DNA from: Mycolicibacterium mageritense
Lineage (GTDB): Bacteria; Actinomycetota; Actinomycetes; Mycobacteriales; Mycobacteriaceae
Assembly: GCF_010727475.1 (NCBI RefSeq)
Contig: NZ_AP022567.1
Coordinates: 4,898,001 to 4,962,000 of the forward strand
Direction: 5' to 3'
DNA length: 64,000 nucleotides
Shown here one piece after another: positions 24,406-33,017 of this stretch. Both the position numbers and the translations under genes were made by a program. Positions within the stretch are counted from its first letter, which is position 1, and each line of letters begins with the position of its first letter. Under the pieces are notes generated by a model, which was not told the DNA's origin, searched no databases, and saw only the letters and a list, made by a program, of their open reading frames with translations.

Positions 24406-27027
24406 CTAGCCCTGGTCACCGCCCGCAACGGGAAGCACGGTGCCGGTGATGTAGGACGCCTCGTCGGAGGCCAGGAAACAGATCGCGGCGGCCTGCTCGT
24501 CGAGGGTTCCGTACCGGTGCATGAGCGACGATTCGACGGTCTGCTCGATATGTGCCTGATACCACGCGCGTTCGGTGTCGTTGGCCGGTTCCGGGGTGCC
24601 GCGCGTGATGCGCCGCGGCGGGGCCTCGGTGCCGCCGGGGGCGGTGGCGACGACCCGGATGCCCGCGTCGGCGTATTCGAGCGCCAACGAGGCCGTGATG
24701 GCGTTGATCCCGCCCTTGGCCGCGGAGTACGGGATGCGGTGGATGCCCCGGGTCGCGGCCGATGACACGTTGACGATCACGCCTTGGCCGTGCGCGACCA
24801 TCGACGGCAGAGCCGCGCGGCACGCGTACAGCGTGGTCAGCAGGGAGCGGTCGAGCTCGGCACGGATCTCGGTTTCGGTGAACTCGGTGAACGGCTTGAA
24901 ATTGATCGCGCCGCCCACGTTGTTGATCAGTACGTCGATGCGGCCGAACTCGGAAAGCGCCTGGCGGACGACGTTTTCCGCACCGTCGTAGTGTTCCAGG
25001 TCTGCGGTGACCGCAAGGGTGCGGGGGCCGCCCGTGGCCAGTTCGTCGGCGAGTTCCTTCACCAGGTCGGAGCGGTCGGCGAGCACGAGCACGCCGCCTT
25101 CGGCACTGATGCGCCGGGCGGTGTGCTCGCCGATGCCCTGCGCGGCACCGGTGACCAGCACGACCTTGCCGGTGAAGCGGCCCGGGGTTATGCACCTGGG
25201 CCTGCGGGCGGCTGCGGCTTTTTCATGGTCGGCCATGGCGCGGCGCATGGTCTGTTTGGACCGCTCGGCATGTGCAACGATCAACGTTCGGGCCGCGTCG
25301 CGGTCACCGGCCTCGAATGCGCTCACGATGTCCATGTGGTCCTGCGCGCACAGCGGATGACACCACGTGGCGTCGCGCAGCACCTCGGCCATGCGGCCCT
25401 TGACCCCGAGCGCCTGATACGCCTGCAACAGATGGTCGTTGCCGGTGAGGGTGAACAGGTAGTCGTGGAAGGCCGCGTTGGTCTCGGTGTACTGCGCGGC
25501 ATCGACGAAGTGGTCGCCCTCGACGTAGGGCATGGTGGACTCGGCCAGCAACCGGTAGCCGGCGAGCTGGCGGCTCGACAAGCGCCCCAACGTCAGTTCG
25601 AGCGCACCGAGCTCGAGAGCCTGCCGCGCCTCGAACAGGGCATCGGATTCATGGACCTCGGGGTGCTCCTCGCCGATCTGGTAGCCGTCGTGCGAAACCT
25701 GTTCGGGCTCAGGTGCGGCGACGGGGCGCCGGACGAACAGCTCTTGACCCGCCACCGCACGTGCCCCCGAGGCGATCAACGCCCCGTCGTCGGCATCGAG
25801 GGGTATCCCTGCGCCGGTGGCGGGGTCTGCGATCCGCTGTCCGACGATGCGGCGGGCGTCGTCTTCCGGTGCCGCCACAATATCCGGCCACGGCGTCAGT
25901 GCCGCATCGGCGGCGAGCATCACCTGGCCGGCGACGCCGCGGGCGTCGACCGCGGGCAGCAGCGTCTCGGTGACCTCGCAGCGCGGCGAAGCGGCAGGCG
26001 CGGCTGCCGGGCCACCGTGGGCGAGTGCGAACTTCTCGTAATAGAAGCCGACGGGTTCGATACCCGCTTCGGCCACGTGGCTGCGCACCGATTCCACCAT
26101 CGCGGGCGGGCCGCACAGGTACACCGCGACGTCGCCGTTGTACAGGTGCGCCGGCCGGATCAGCGTCATCACGCGGCCCTGGTTGGCGGCCGTGGTGCGG
26201 GGATCGGACACGCAATGCTCCCACGTGAATCCCGCGAGGCCCGAGGCGAGTTCGGCGAGTTCATCGAGCGCCACCACGTCGTCGTCGGTCTTGGCGCCGT
26301 AGATCAGATGGGCCTTGCGGGGGCTGCCGCTCTCGCGCATTGCACGCAGCATCGACAGGATCGGGGCCAGGCCCGTGCCGCCCGCCAGCAGCAGCACCGG
26401 TCGTTGCGCCTCACGGAGAAAGAACGAGCCGTTGGGCCCGGTGAACGTGATGGTGTCCCCGACAGCGGCCCGGTCGGCCAGGTAGCCCGACATCGCGCCG
26501 CCCGGCGTCAGCTTCACCAGGAATGTCAGGCGCTCTTCGTGGGGTGCGTTGGCGAACGAGTAGGACCGCGTGACGTCGGTGCCGGGTACCGCGATGTTGA
26601 CGTATTGACCTGGGAGAAAGGCCAATTCGGACCGATTGGGTATCTCGACCGCGAACCGCACGATGGTGGGGGAGAGTCGCGTGAGCTCGACCAGCGTGCC
26701 GGTGTACGTAGCGGCCCGGGTCTTGGCGATGTCGGATGTGCTCGCGATCTGCAGCACCAGGTCCGAGCGCGGCTTCATGCTGCACGGCAGGACGTAACCG
26801 GCACGGGCCTCGTCCGCCGACAGGGCGTCCTCGATGTAGCTGCCGCCGTCGAACTCGCCGGATTCGCAGCGCGCCTTGCACGTTCCGCAGGCTCCGTCGC
26901 GGCAGTCCAGCGGAATGTTGATGCGTTGCCGGTACGACGCGTCGGCGACCGTCTGGTCGTCGCGGCACGTGATGAACCGGGTCACGCCGTCCTCGAAGGA
27001 CAGTGCGACGGAATGGGTTACGGTCAT
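24406..27027 (-). CDS. BenC-FCD-BenD fusion: benzoate dioxygenase reductase, FCD sensor-like domain, cis-diol dehydrogenase
   Basis: One uninterrupted 873-codon frame with three units. Residues 1-340 are BenC: [2Fe-2S] ligands C42, C47, C50 and C82, FAD motif RSYS (154-157), and NAD region AGGTGLAPILSML (215-227). After an Ala/Pro-rich linker, residues ~460-600 match the ligand domain of GntR regulators (FCD): FH521, GN at 529-530, H564 and H586 in the usual metal-site order. Residues ~617-873 are BenD, an SDR oxidising the benzoate cis-diol to catechol and CO2 (TGAAQGIG 626-633, S756, YSAAK 767-771). The gene follows benB after 9 bases. Separate BenC and BenD are the norm. No helix-turn-helix is evident, so the FCD domain is not an ordinary regulator here; allosteric sensing or a structural role are possibilities. 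Confidence 0.9.
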   Translation of the reverse strand: MTVTHSVALSFEDGVTRFITCRDDQTVADASYRQRINIPLDCRDGACGTCKARCESGEFDGGSYIEDALSADEARAGYVLPCSMKPRSDLVLQIASTSDIAKTRAATYTGTLVELTRLSPTIVRFAVEIPNRSELAFLPGQYVNIAVPGTDVTRSYSFANAPHEERLTFLVKLTPGGAMSGYLADRAAVGDTITFTGPNGSFFLREAQRPVLLLAGGTGLAPILSMLRAMRESGSPRKAHLIYGAKTDDDVVALDELAELASGLAGFTWEHCVSDPRTTAANQGRVMTLIRPAHLYNGDVAVYLCGPPAMVESVRSHVAEAGIEPVGFYYEKFALAHGGPAAAPAASPRCEVTETLLPAVDARGVAGQVMLAADAALTPWPDIVAAPEDDARRIVGQRIADPATGAGIPLDADDGALIASGARAVAGQELFVRRPVAAPEPEQVSHDGYQIGEEHPEVHESDALFEARQALELGALELTLGRLSSRQLAGYRLLAESTMPYVEGDHFVDAAQYTETNAAFHDYLFTLTGNDHLLQAYQALGVKGRMAEVLRDATWCHPLCAQDHMDIVSAFEAGDRDAARTLIVAHAERSKQTMRRAMADHEKAAAARRPRCITPGRFTGKVVLVTGAAQGIGEHTARRISAEGGVLVLADRSDLVKELADELATGGPRTLAVTADLEHYDGAENVVRQALSEFGRIDVLINNVGGAINFKPFTEFTETEIRAELDRSLLTTLYACRAALPSMVAHGQGVIVNVSSAATRGIHRIPYSAAKGGINAITASLALEYADAGIRVVATAPGGTEAPPRRITRGTPEPANDTERAWYQAHIEQTVESSLMHRYGTLDEQAAAICFLASDEASYITGTVLPVAGGDQG

Positions 27028-27036
27028 GTCGCGGCC

Positions 27037-27555
27037 TCAGATGTGGTAGACGTCCACCACGTGGTGGATGTAGTCGTTCTTGAGCACCACGGTCTTGCGC
27101 CGGATCAGCGGGTGCTCGCCGGAGAAGTCGATGGTGTAGAAGGACGTGCCGTAGTACGGATCCACGGTTTTGTACCGGAAATACATGGTGTGCCAGTTGA
27201 ACCGGACGTCCACGAGATCGCCGTGCCGTTCGATCACCTCGACGTTGGAGATGTTGTGGCTCGTGCGAGGTTCGGGTAGTGAGGTCGCCGACGACCGCTC
27301 GGTGCGGATCCGGAACACGCGGTCTTCCAGGCCACCCTTGTTGGGGTAGTAGATCAGCGAGATGTCGCGTTGCGGATCCTCGACCAGGCGGTCGTCGTCG
27401 GTCCACGACGGCATCCAGTAGACGACGTCGTCGGCGTAGCACGCCAGCCACTTCTCGAACTCGCGGTCGTCGAGGTAGCGGGCCTCGCGGTAGAGGAACT
27501 GCTCGATTGCGTTCTGGGTGATCAGTTTTGGTTCCTGCTGCAGGGTGCTTGTCAT
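27037..27555 (-). CDS. benB: Benzoate 1,2-dioxygenase, small (beta) subunit
   Basis: 172 residues of the ring-hydroxylating dioxygenase beta family (SnoaL-like cone fold). The N-terminal helix FLYREARYLDDREFEKWLACY and YWMPSW are typical, as are the C-terminal strands ending in HHVVDVYHI. The beta subunit shapes the alpha3beta3 hexamer with BenA but has no metal site. Its ATG overlaps the benA stop as ATGA. The next gene (the BenC-FCD-BenD fusion) follows after a 9-base gap, so all are one operon. Confidence 0.92.
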   Translation of the reverse strand: MTSTLQQEPKLITQNAIEQFLYREARYLDDREFEKWLACYADDVVYWMPSWTDDDRLVEDPQRDISLIYYPNKGGLEDRVFRIRTERSSATSLPEPRTSHNISNVEVIERHGDLVDVRFNWHTMYFRYKTVDPYYGTSFYTIDFSGEHPLIRRKTVVLKNDYIHHVVDVYHI

Positions 27556-28916
27556 GACAACTCGCCTTCCAGTGCCGTCTTCATGGTTTCCAGCCAGTAG
27601 CCGTGCTGCACGGGGTAGAGGCCCTCGTCCTCGTTGCGGATGCCGGCCGACACGATCCCGTTCATGCCGAGCGATTCGGCCAGCGGGTCAGGGCCCGACA
27701 GCCAATGCTTGGCGCCGCGGCTCATGTCGTTCCACGGCGCGGCTTGGGCGCGGAAGGTCAGCTGGCACGACCGGAACTCCTCCAGGTCGTCGGGCGTGGC
27801 CATCCCGGATGCGTTGAAGAAGTCCTCGTACTGGCGGATGCGCAGGGCGCGGGCCGCGTCGCTCTCGCCCTTGGGCGCGATGCAGTAGATGGTGACCTCC
27901 GTCTTGTCCGGCGCGATGGGCCGGAAATGCCGGATCTGCGTCGAGAACTGGTCCATCACATAGACGTTCGGGTACAGGCAGAGGTTGCGTGAACCCTTGA
28001 CCATGAACTCGGCCTTGGCTTCTCCGAAGCGGTGCTTGAGCTGGTCCAGCTGGTCCCACAGCGGCCGGTCCTGCGGATTGGCCGCCCACGTCCACAGGCA
28101 CAGGTGTCCGTGCGGGAACGACCAGTATCCGCCGCCCGACTTGCCCCAGCCGCCGGCGTCGAGGGCCACGGTGGCGTTGGTCGATTCGCCCGTGCTACGC
28201 CGGCTCGTGGTGGCCGCGTAATTCCAGTGCGTCGCGGTGACGTGGTAGCCGTCGGCCCCGTTCTCCGCCTGGACCTTCCAGTTGCCGTCGTAGGTGTAGG
28301 TCGACGAACCACGCAGCACCTCAAGGCCTTCCGGCGACTGGTCGACCAGCATGTCGATCACGGTGGTGGTGTCTCCGAGGTGTTCGGCCAGCGGCAGCAC
28401 GTCGGGGTTGAGGCTGCCGAACAGAAAGCCCCGGTAACTGTCGAAGCGCGCGATCTTCGTCATGTTGTGCGAGCCGCCCGAATTGAACGTGTCCGGGTAG
28501 CCCGCGCCGTCGGGATCCTTGACCTTGAGCAGTGTGCCGTCGTTGCGGAACGTCCAGCCGTGGAACGGGCAGGTCAGAGTCGTGCGGTTGTCGGTCTTGC
28601 GGCGGCAGATCATCGCACCGCGGTGCGCGCACGCATTGATGAGACAGTGCAGCTCGCCGTCCCTGGCGCGGGTGATCACCACGGGCTGCCTGCCGATGTA
28701 GGTGGTGAAGTAGTCGCCCGCATTGGGCAGCTGGCTCTCGTGGGCGAGATAGATCCAGTTGCCCTCGAAGATGTGTTTCATCTCCAGCTCGAAGATCTCC
28801 TCGTCGGTGAAGATCCGGCGGTTGGCGCGGAAGACACCCGCGGCCGGATCGTCGATCACGGCGTCGGCCAGAACAGCGGCGACGTGGGTGTGCGAAGCAG
28901 GGACGGTTGCGGTCAT
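27552..28916 (-). CDS. benA: Benzoate 1,2-dioxygenase, large (alpha) subunit
   Basis: 454 residues from ATG 28916, which has a GGAGG-type site just upstream; the longer frame to 28964 has none. The Rieske [2Fe-2S] centre is C96-x-H98 and C116-x2-H119 (CAHRGAMIC..., CPFHGW). The mononuclear iron region includes GADGYHVTATHW. With BenB it inserts O2 into benzoate to form the cis-1,2-dihydroxy acid, taking electrons from the BenC part of the downstream fusion. It heads the ben operon, divergent from the LysR-catBAC operon. Toluate-type dioxygenases (XylX) are similar; catechol genes next door favour benzoate. Confidence 0.93.
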   Translation of the reverse strand: MTATVPASHTHVAAVLADAVIDDPAAGVFRANRRIFTDEEIFELEMKHIFEGNWIYLAHESQLPNAGDYFTTYIGRQPVVITRARDGELHCLINACAHRGAMICRRKTDNRTTLTCPFHGWTFRNDGTLLKVKDPDGAGYPDTFNSGGSHNMTKIARFDSYRGFLFGSLNPDVLPLAEHLGDTTTVIDMLVDQSPEGLEVLRGSSTYTYDGNWKVQAENGADGYHVTATHWNYAATTSRRSTGESTNATVALDAGGWGKSGGGYWSFPHGHLCLWTWAANPQDRPLWDQLDQLKHRFGEAKAEFMVKGSRNLCLYPNVYVMDQFSTQIRHFRPIAPDKTEVTIYCIAPKGESDAARALRIRQYEDFFNASGMATPDDLEEFRSCQLTFRAQAAPWNDMSRGAKHWLSGPDPLAESLGMNGIVSAGIRNEDEGLYPVQHGYWLETMKTALEGELS

Positions 28917-28982
28917 TGATGCCTCCAGGTGAGCGCGACAGGCGCGGTATTTGCACTGTGGCATCGCGTGGTGGGCGTCACA

Positions 28983-29010
28983 CTAGGCAGTTTCCTAGTC
29001 CTGACCTAGG
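28983..29010. promoter_or_regulatory. CTAG-rich repeats in the ben/cat divergent control region
   Basis: The 202-base gap between benA and the LysR gene contains CTAGG (28983-28987), CCTAG (28994-28998) and the palindrome CCTAGG (29005-29010). The last two form a 7-base-spaced dyad. This AT-richer cluster is the most likely binding region for the divergent LysR activator. A weak half CRP-like sequence lies just upstream. Confidence 0.45.
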
Positions 29011-29118
29011 TCTCTATTGATAAATAAGGAAGATCAATCAGCCGTAAACAAGTCCTTGTTCTGTATGGATTGCCGCCTTACGGTCGATGTGTCAGCCATC
29101 ACAGAGCAGGAGGTCACG

Positions 29119-30021
29119 GTGGAGCTCAGGCATCTTCGCTACTTCGTCGCCGTGGCCGACACGTGCCATTTCGGCCAGGCGGCCGAGCAGCTGCACGTCG
29201 CGCAGCCCGCGCTGTCGTACGCGATCCGGCAGCTCGAAGCCGAGCTCGACGTCACGTTGTTCAACCGCACCACGCGGCAGGTGTCGCTCACCGCGGCGGG
29301 AGAGTTCTTCCAGACCGAGGCGATCCGCATCCTCGCCGGCGTCGACGATGCCGAACGCGGTGTTCGCCGGATCGCGCGGGGCCGCGGCGGTCTGTTGCGC
29401 CTGGGCCTGACGGGTACCGCGGCGTTCTCTCATCTGCCGCGCATCGCCCGCATCGTCAAGCGTGAGCTGCCCGCCGTGGCCCTGGAGATCCAGGCCGACA
29501 TGCTGACCCCGCTGCAGTGCGACGGACTGCGTTCCGGTGCATTGGATCTCGGCGTGCTGCGGCCGCCCGCGGTCGGCGAGGATCTCGACATGGTCACCAT
29601 CGACGTCGAGTCGCTGGTGCTCGCGGTCTCGGTGGATCACCGGCTGGCGGTCGAACCTGTTGTCTCGCTTGCCGATCTGCGCACCGAACCGTTCGTCGCC
29701 TACGAGAGTCGCGATTCTGCCGTCAACGACGCGGTGTTGCGTAGTTGCCGTGGCGCCGGGTTCGTGCCTCACCGCGCCCACGCCGCACCGGGCACCGCAG
29801 TGCTGTTGGCGCTGGTCGCCGCCGATCTCGGGGTGGCCCTCGTGCCGGAATCGGTGCGCGCGCTGCCCCTTGCCGGCGTGGTCTTCCGTGACCTGGTGGA
29901 CGGCGGGACCATCGAGCTCGCGCTGGCGTGGCGCCGCAACACCGACAACCCCCTGGTCGACACCGTCGTCGGCATTCTCGCCCCGGCACTGCGCCGCGAT
30001 CCCGTCGAGGAGACGTCATGA
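29119..30021 (+). CDS. LysR family activator of benzoate/catechol genes (CatR/BenM-like)
   Basis: 300 residues. GTG 29119 is preceded by GCAGGAGG and gives the canonical LysR start (VELRHLRYFVAVAD). The winged helix includes QPALSYAIRQLE. The effector domain has the BenM/CatM pattern (LDLGVLRPPAVGEDL). It sits between the ben and cat operons, divergent from benA, and overlaps catB by ATGA, so it is part of the cat transcript. The effector is probably cis,cis-muconate or benzoate, as for its relatives. A second similar LysR protein controls pcaF (13342-14226); the two share the LRPP.VGE segment. Confidence 0.87.
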   Translation: MELRHLRYFVAVADTCHFGQAAEQLHVAQPALSYAIRQLEAELDVTLFNRTTRQVSLTAAGEFFQTEAIRILAGVDDAERGVRRIARGRGGLLRLGLTGTAAFSHLPRIARIVKRELPAVALEIQADMLTPLQCDGLRSGALDLGVLRPPAVGEDLDMVTIDVESLVLAVSVDHRLAVEPVVSLADLRTEPFVAYESRDSAVNDAVLRSCRGAGFVPHRAHAAPGTAVLLALVAADLGVALVPESVRALPLAGVVFRDLVDGGTIELALAWRRNTDNPLVDTVVGILAPALRRDPVEETS

Positions 30022-31121
30022 AAATCACCGCGGTAGAAGCCATCCCGTTCGCCATTCCGTACACCAAGCCGCTGAAGTTCGCGTCGGGCGAGGTGCACGC
30101 CGCCGAACACGTGCTGGTGCGCGTCCACACCGACGACGGCATCGTCGGCGTCGCCGAGGCGCCACCCCGGCCGTTCACCTACGGCGAGACCCAGACCGGG
30201 ATCGTCGCGGTGATCGAGCAGATCTTCGCGCCCGCTCTGATCGGGTTGACCCTGACCGAACGCGAGGTGGCCCACCACCGGCTGGCACGCACGGTCGGCA
30301 ACCCGACCGCCAAGGCCGCCGTCGACATGGCGATGTGGGATGCGTTCGGGCACACCGTCGGTCTCCCGGTGAGCGATCTGCTGGGCGGCTACACCGATCG
30401 CATGCGCGTCAGCCACATGCTCGGTTTCGACGATCCCGCCAAGATGGTCGCCGAGGCCGAACGCATGCACGACGCCTACGGCATCACGACGTTCAAGGTC
30501 AAGGTCGGCCGGCGGCCGGTTTCGCTCGACACCGCGGTCGTGCGCGCCCTGCGGGAGCGCTTCGGCGACGCCGTCGAACTCTATGTCGACGGCAACCGGG
30601 GCTGGTCGCCGTCGGAGTCGCTGCGCGCGATGCGGGAAATGTCCGATCTGGGACTGCTTTTCGCCGAGGAGCTGTGCCCGGCCGACGATGTGTTCGGCCG
30701 GCGGTGGCTGGTCGGGCAACTCGACATCCCGTTCATCGCCGACGAATCCGTACCGACCCCGGCCGACGTGACCCGAGAGGTGCTCGGCGGCTCGGCCACC
30801 GCGATCAGCATCAAGACGGCCCGCACGGGCTTCACGGGGTCCGCGCGCGTGCACCACCTCGCCGAAGGCCTCGGGCTTGAGGTGGTGATGGGCAACCAGA
30901 TCGACGGCCAGATCGGCACCGCGTGTGCCATCGCATTCGGCACGGCATACGAACGCACAGCGCGGTATGCCGGCGAGCTGTCCAACTTCCTCGACATGAG
31001 CGACGATCTGCTGACCATGCCCCTGCAGATCAGCGACGGCCAACTGCACCGCAGGCCCGGCGCGGGCCTTGGCATCGCGATCGACCCGGACAAGCTCGCC
31101 CGGTACCGCACAGACCTGTGA
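30018..31121 (+). CDS. catB: Muconate cycloisomerase
   Basis: 367 residues of the enolase superfamily (muconate lactonising subgroup). The catalytic Lys pair K160-V-K162 (FKVKVG) and the Mn2+ ligands D191 (YVDGN), E217/218 and D242 (ADES) are present, and a second Lys follows in SIKTARTG. It converts cis,cis-muconate to muconolactone in the catechol branch. The ATG overlaps the LysR stop. catA follows after 64 bases. Chloromuconate cycloisomerases are similar, but the benzoate context favours CatB. Confidence 0.92.
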   Translation: MKITAVEAIPFAIPYTKPLKFASGEVHAAEHVLVRVHTDDGIVGVAEAPPRPFTYGETQTGIVAVIEQIFAPALIGLTLTEREVAHHRLARTVGNPTAKAAVDMAMWDAFGHTVGLPVSDLLGGYTDRMRVSHMLGFDDPAKMVAEAERMHDAYGITTFKVKVGRRPVSLDTAVVRALRERFGDAVELYVDGNRGWSPSESLRAMREMSDLGLLFAEELCPADDVFGRRWLVGQLDIPFIADESVPTPADVTREVLGGSATAISIKTARTGFTGSARVHHLAEGLGLEVVMGNQIDGQIGTACAIAFGTAYERTARYAGELSNFLDMSDDLLTMPLQISDGQLHRRPGAGLGIAIDPDKLARYRTDL

Positions 31122-31185
31122 GCCGTCGTACCGGTCATCAGCCCGGCCGGCAAACACAAATCGCGCCAACCAGAAGGGAATTCAC

Positions 31186-32040
31186 ATGACAACCGTTGAA
31201 AAAGCCTCCGCCGCAGCATCCGGAGCCTCGGCGACCGAGCGGTTCCACGCCGACAAGTCGCCCTTCGATGCGGTCCGGGACGTGCCCGCCGAACGGGTCG
31301 ACATGCTCGCGCGGGAGGTGCTCGACGCGGTGCACGAAACCATCCGCAAGCACAAGGTGACCTATGACGAGTACAACGCGCTCAAGGCGTGGCTCATCAG
31401 TGTCGGTCAGGACGGCGAATGGCCGTTGTTCCTCGACGTGTGGGTCGAGCACGTCGTCGAAGACGTCGCGACGGCGCACCGGCACGGCAACAAGGGCAGC
31501 ATCGAAGGCCCGTACTACGTGCCGGATGCGCCCGAGCTGGGCGCCGACGCGACCCTGCCGATGCGCGCCGGGGAGGCCGGTACGCCGCTGGTGTGGGAGG
31601 GCACCATCACCTCGACCGACGGGAGCCCGCTGGCCGGGAAGGTGGAGCTGTGGCACGCCGATTCGGACGGCTTCTATTCACAGTTCGCGCCCGGTATCCC
31701 GCAATGGAATCTCCGCGGCAGCATCTCGACCGGGCCCGACGGCAGGTTCCGGATCGCCACGATCCGGCCCGCGCCGTACCAGATCCCGACCGACGGCTCG
31801 TGCGGCAAGCTCATCGCGGCCGCAGGCTGGCACGCGTGGCGCCCGGCTCACCTGCACGTCAAGGTTTCCGCCCCGGGGCACGAACTGCTCACCGCGCAGC
31901 TGTATTTCCCCGGCGATCCGCACAACGGCGACGACATCGCGACAGCGGTCAAACCGGAACTGATGCTCGACCCGGTCGAACAGCCCGACGGCAGTGTGAA
32001 GGTGCAGTACGGGTTCGTGCTCGATCCGGAGCAGCGCTGA
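31186..32040 (+). CDS. catA: Catechol 1,2-dioxygenase
   Basis: 284-residue intradiol dioxygenase. Non-haem Fe(III) ligands are recognisable as Tyr in EGPYYVPDAP, Tyr in RPAPYQIPTDG and the two His in RPAHLHVKV. The N-terminal ~100 residues form the helical dimerisation/lipid-binding domain of catechol dioxygenases. It opens the ring of catechol to cis,cis-muconate. ATG 31186 follows an AGAAGGGA site. Its stop overlaps catC by one base (TGATG). It may be reached from benzoate through benABCD encoded 2-7 kb away. Confidence 0.93.
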   Translation: MTTVEKASAAASGASATERFHADKSPFDAVRDVPAERVDMLAREVLDAVHETIRKHKVTYDEYNALKAWLISVGQDGEWPLFLDVWVEHVVEDVATAHRHGNKGSIEGPYYVPDAPELGADATLPMRAGEAGTPLVWEGTITSTDGSPLAGKVELWHADSDGFYSQFAPGIPQWNLRGSISTGPDGRFRIATIRPAPYQIPTDGSCGKLIAAAGWHAWRPAHLHVKVSAPGHELLTAQLYFPGDPHNGDDIATAVKPELMLDPVEQPDGSVKVQYGFVLDPEQR

Positions 32041-32318
32041 TGTTGTTTCACGTGCGGATGGATGTCCGGCTGCCGCACGACATGGACCCAGATCTCGTCG
32101 CGCAGACCGTCGCGCGGGAGAAGGCCTACTCGCAGCAACTGCAGCGGTCGGGCAAGTGGCCACACATCTGGCGGATCGTCGGCGAGTATTCGAACTTCTC
32201 GATCTTCGACGTCGAGTCCAACGACGAGCTGCACACCCTGATCTCGGGTCTACCGCTGTTCCCGTACATGGACATCCACGTGACGCCGCTGGCGCATCAC
32301 CCGTCCGACATCCACTAG
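32040..32318 (+). CDS. catC: Muconolactone delta-isomerase
   Basis: 92 residues, the full length for this small decameric ferredoxin-like-fold enzyme. MLFHVRMDVRLPHDM at the N-terminus, KWPHIWRIVGEYSNFSIFDV in the middle and LPLFPYMDIHVTPLAHHP at the end match CatC. It shifts the double bond of muconolactone to give beta-ketoadipate enol-lactone, the substrate of PcaD encoded at 15553. The start overlaps the catA stop. Its stop is interleaved with the stop of the convergent deacylase gene on a CTAG. Confidence 0.93.
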   Translation: MLFHVRMDVRLPHDMDPDLVAQTVAREKAYSQQLQRSGKWPHIWRIVGEYSNFSIFDVESNDELHTLISGLPLFPYMDIHVTPLAHHPSDIH

Positions 32319-32800
32319 GCCGTGATGTCGGCGGTCACGGCGTCGGTGGCCTTGATCAGATCCGCCGGCGCGAGCGCCACATCCCAGCCGCGCTTGCCCG
32401 CGCTGCACAGCACCTTGTCGAACAGCAGCGCCGAGCTGTCCACAACCGTGGGCAGCGGTTTGCGCTGGCCGAGCGGTGAGATGCCGCCGACCACGTAGCC
32501 GCTGGACCGCTGGGCGGCGGCCGGATCGGCCATCTCGGCCTTGGGAACGCCCAGTGCGGCCGCGGCGGCCTTGAGGGAAAGCTTGCTCGGCACCGGCACC
32601 ACCGCGACCGCGAGTCCTTTCGGGAGCGCGATCACCAGGGTCTTGAACACCTGCTCGGCGACGATGCCGTCGGCGGCCAGCTGAGCGACTGCCTCGGCGC
32701 CGAACGATTCATTGCGGGGATCGTGGTGGTACTGCACCACTTCGTGCTGGATTCCGGCGGTGACCAGAGCCGCGATCGCGGGGGTTGCTGCGCGTGCCAC
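32315..32800 (-). CDS. ybaK: YbaK/EbsC-type aminoacyl-tRNA deacylase
   Basis: 161 residues. The YbaK fold signature is clear: FGAEAVAQLAADGIVAEQVFKTLVIAL with the conserved Lys, then VPVPSKLSLKAAAAALG and GYVVGGISPLGQRKPLPTVVD. Members hydrolyse Cys-tRNA(Pro) mischarged by prolyl-tRNA synthetase. The gene lies upstream of sigH as in M. tuberculosis and marks the edge of the conserved core after the catabolic block. It is divergent from sigH. Confidence 0.87.
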   Translation of the reverse strand: MARAATPAIAALVTAGIQHEVVQYHHDPRNESFGAEAVAQLAADGIVAEQVFKTLVIALPKGLAVAVVPVPSKLSLKAAAAALGVPKAEMADPAAAQRSSGYVVGGISPLGQRKPLPTVVDSSALLFDKVLCSAGKRGWDVALAPADLIKATDAVTADITA

Positions 32801-32816
32801 CGGGCCAGCTTAGGCC

Positions 32817-32845
32817 GGGAACAGTCCACCCCTGTATGCCGTTAT
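32817..32845 (+). promoter_or_regulatory. Probable SigH-dependent autoregulatory promoter of sigH
   Basis: GGGAACA (32817-32823) and CGTTAT (32840-32845), separated by 16 bases, match the mycobacterial SigH consensus (GGGAAC/T, spacer, CGTT). It is about 170 bases before the sigH ATG, leaving a long leader. SigH is known to transcribe its own gene in mycobacteria. Confidence 0.7.
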
Positions 32846-33017
32846 TGCTCTCAGCGTCAGCCCGGTGGCGTGCGGCGGGCGCGAGGTGTCGGTAGCACGC
32901 TCTAGGATCGGAAGGAGATCTTTGGTGCCAACTGTGTGCCTGGAGCGTCCGGCGGATACCGGGTGGTATCCCGGGCTGCCAGGGGGTGCCGCGACAGAAG
33001 GGACGGTGTTGCCCACC

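Noticed and set aside
28960..28984. CRP-like sequence GTGGTGGGCGTCACAC near benA
   Set aside because: Only one half matches TGTGA-N6-TCACA; not good enough to call carbon-catabolite control without a score matrix.
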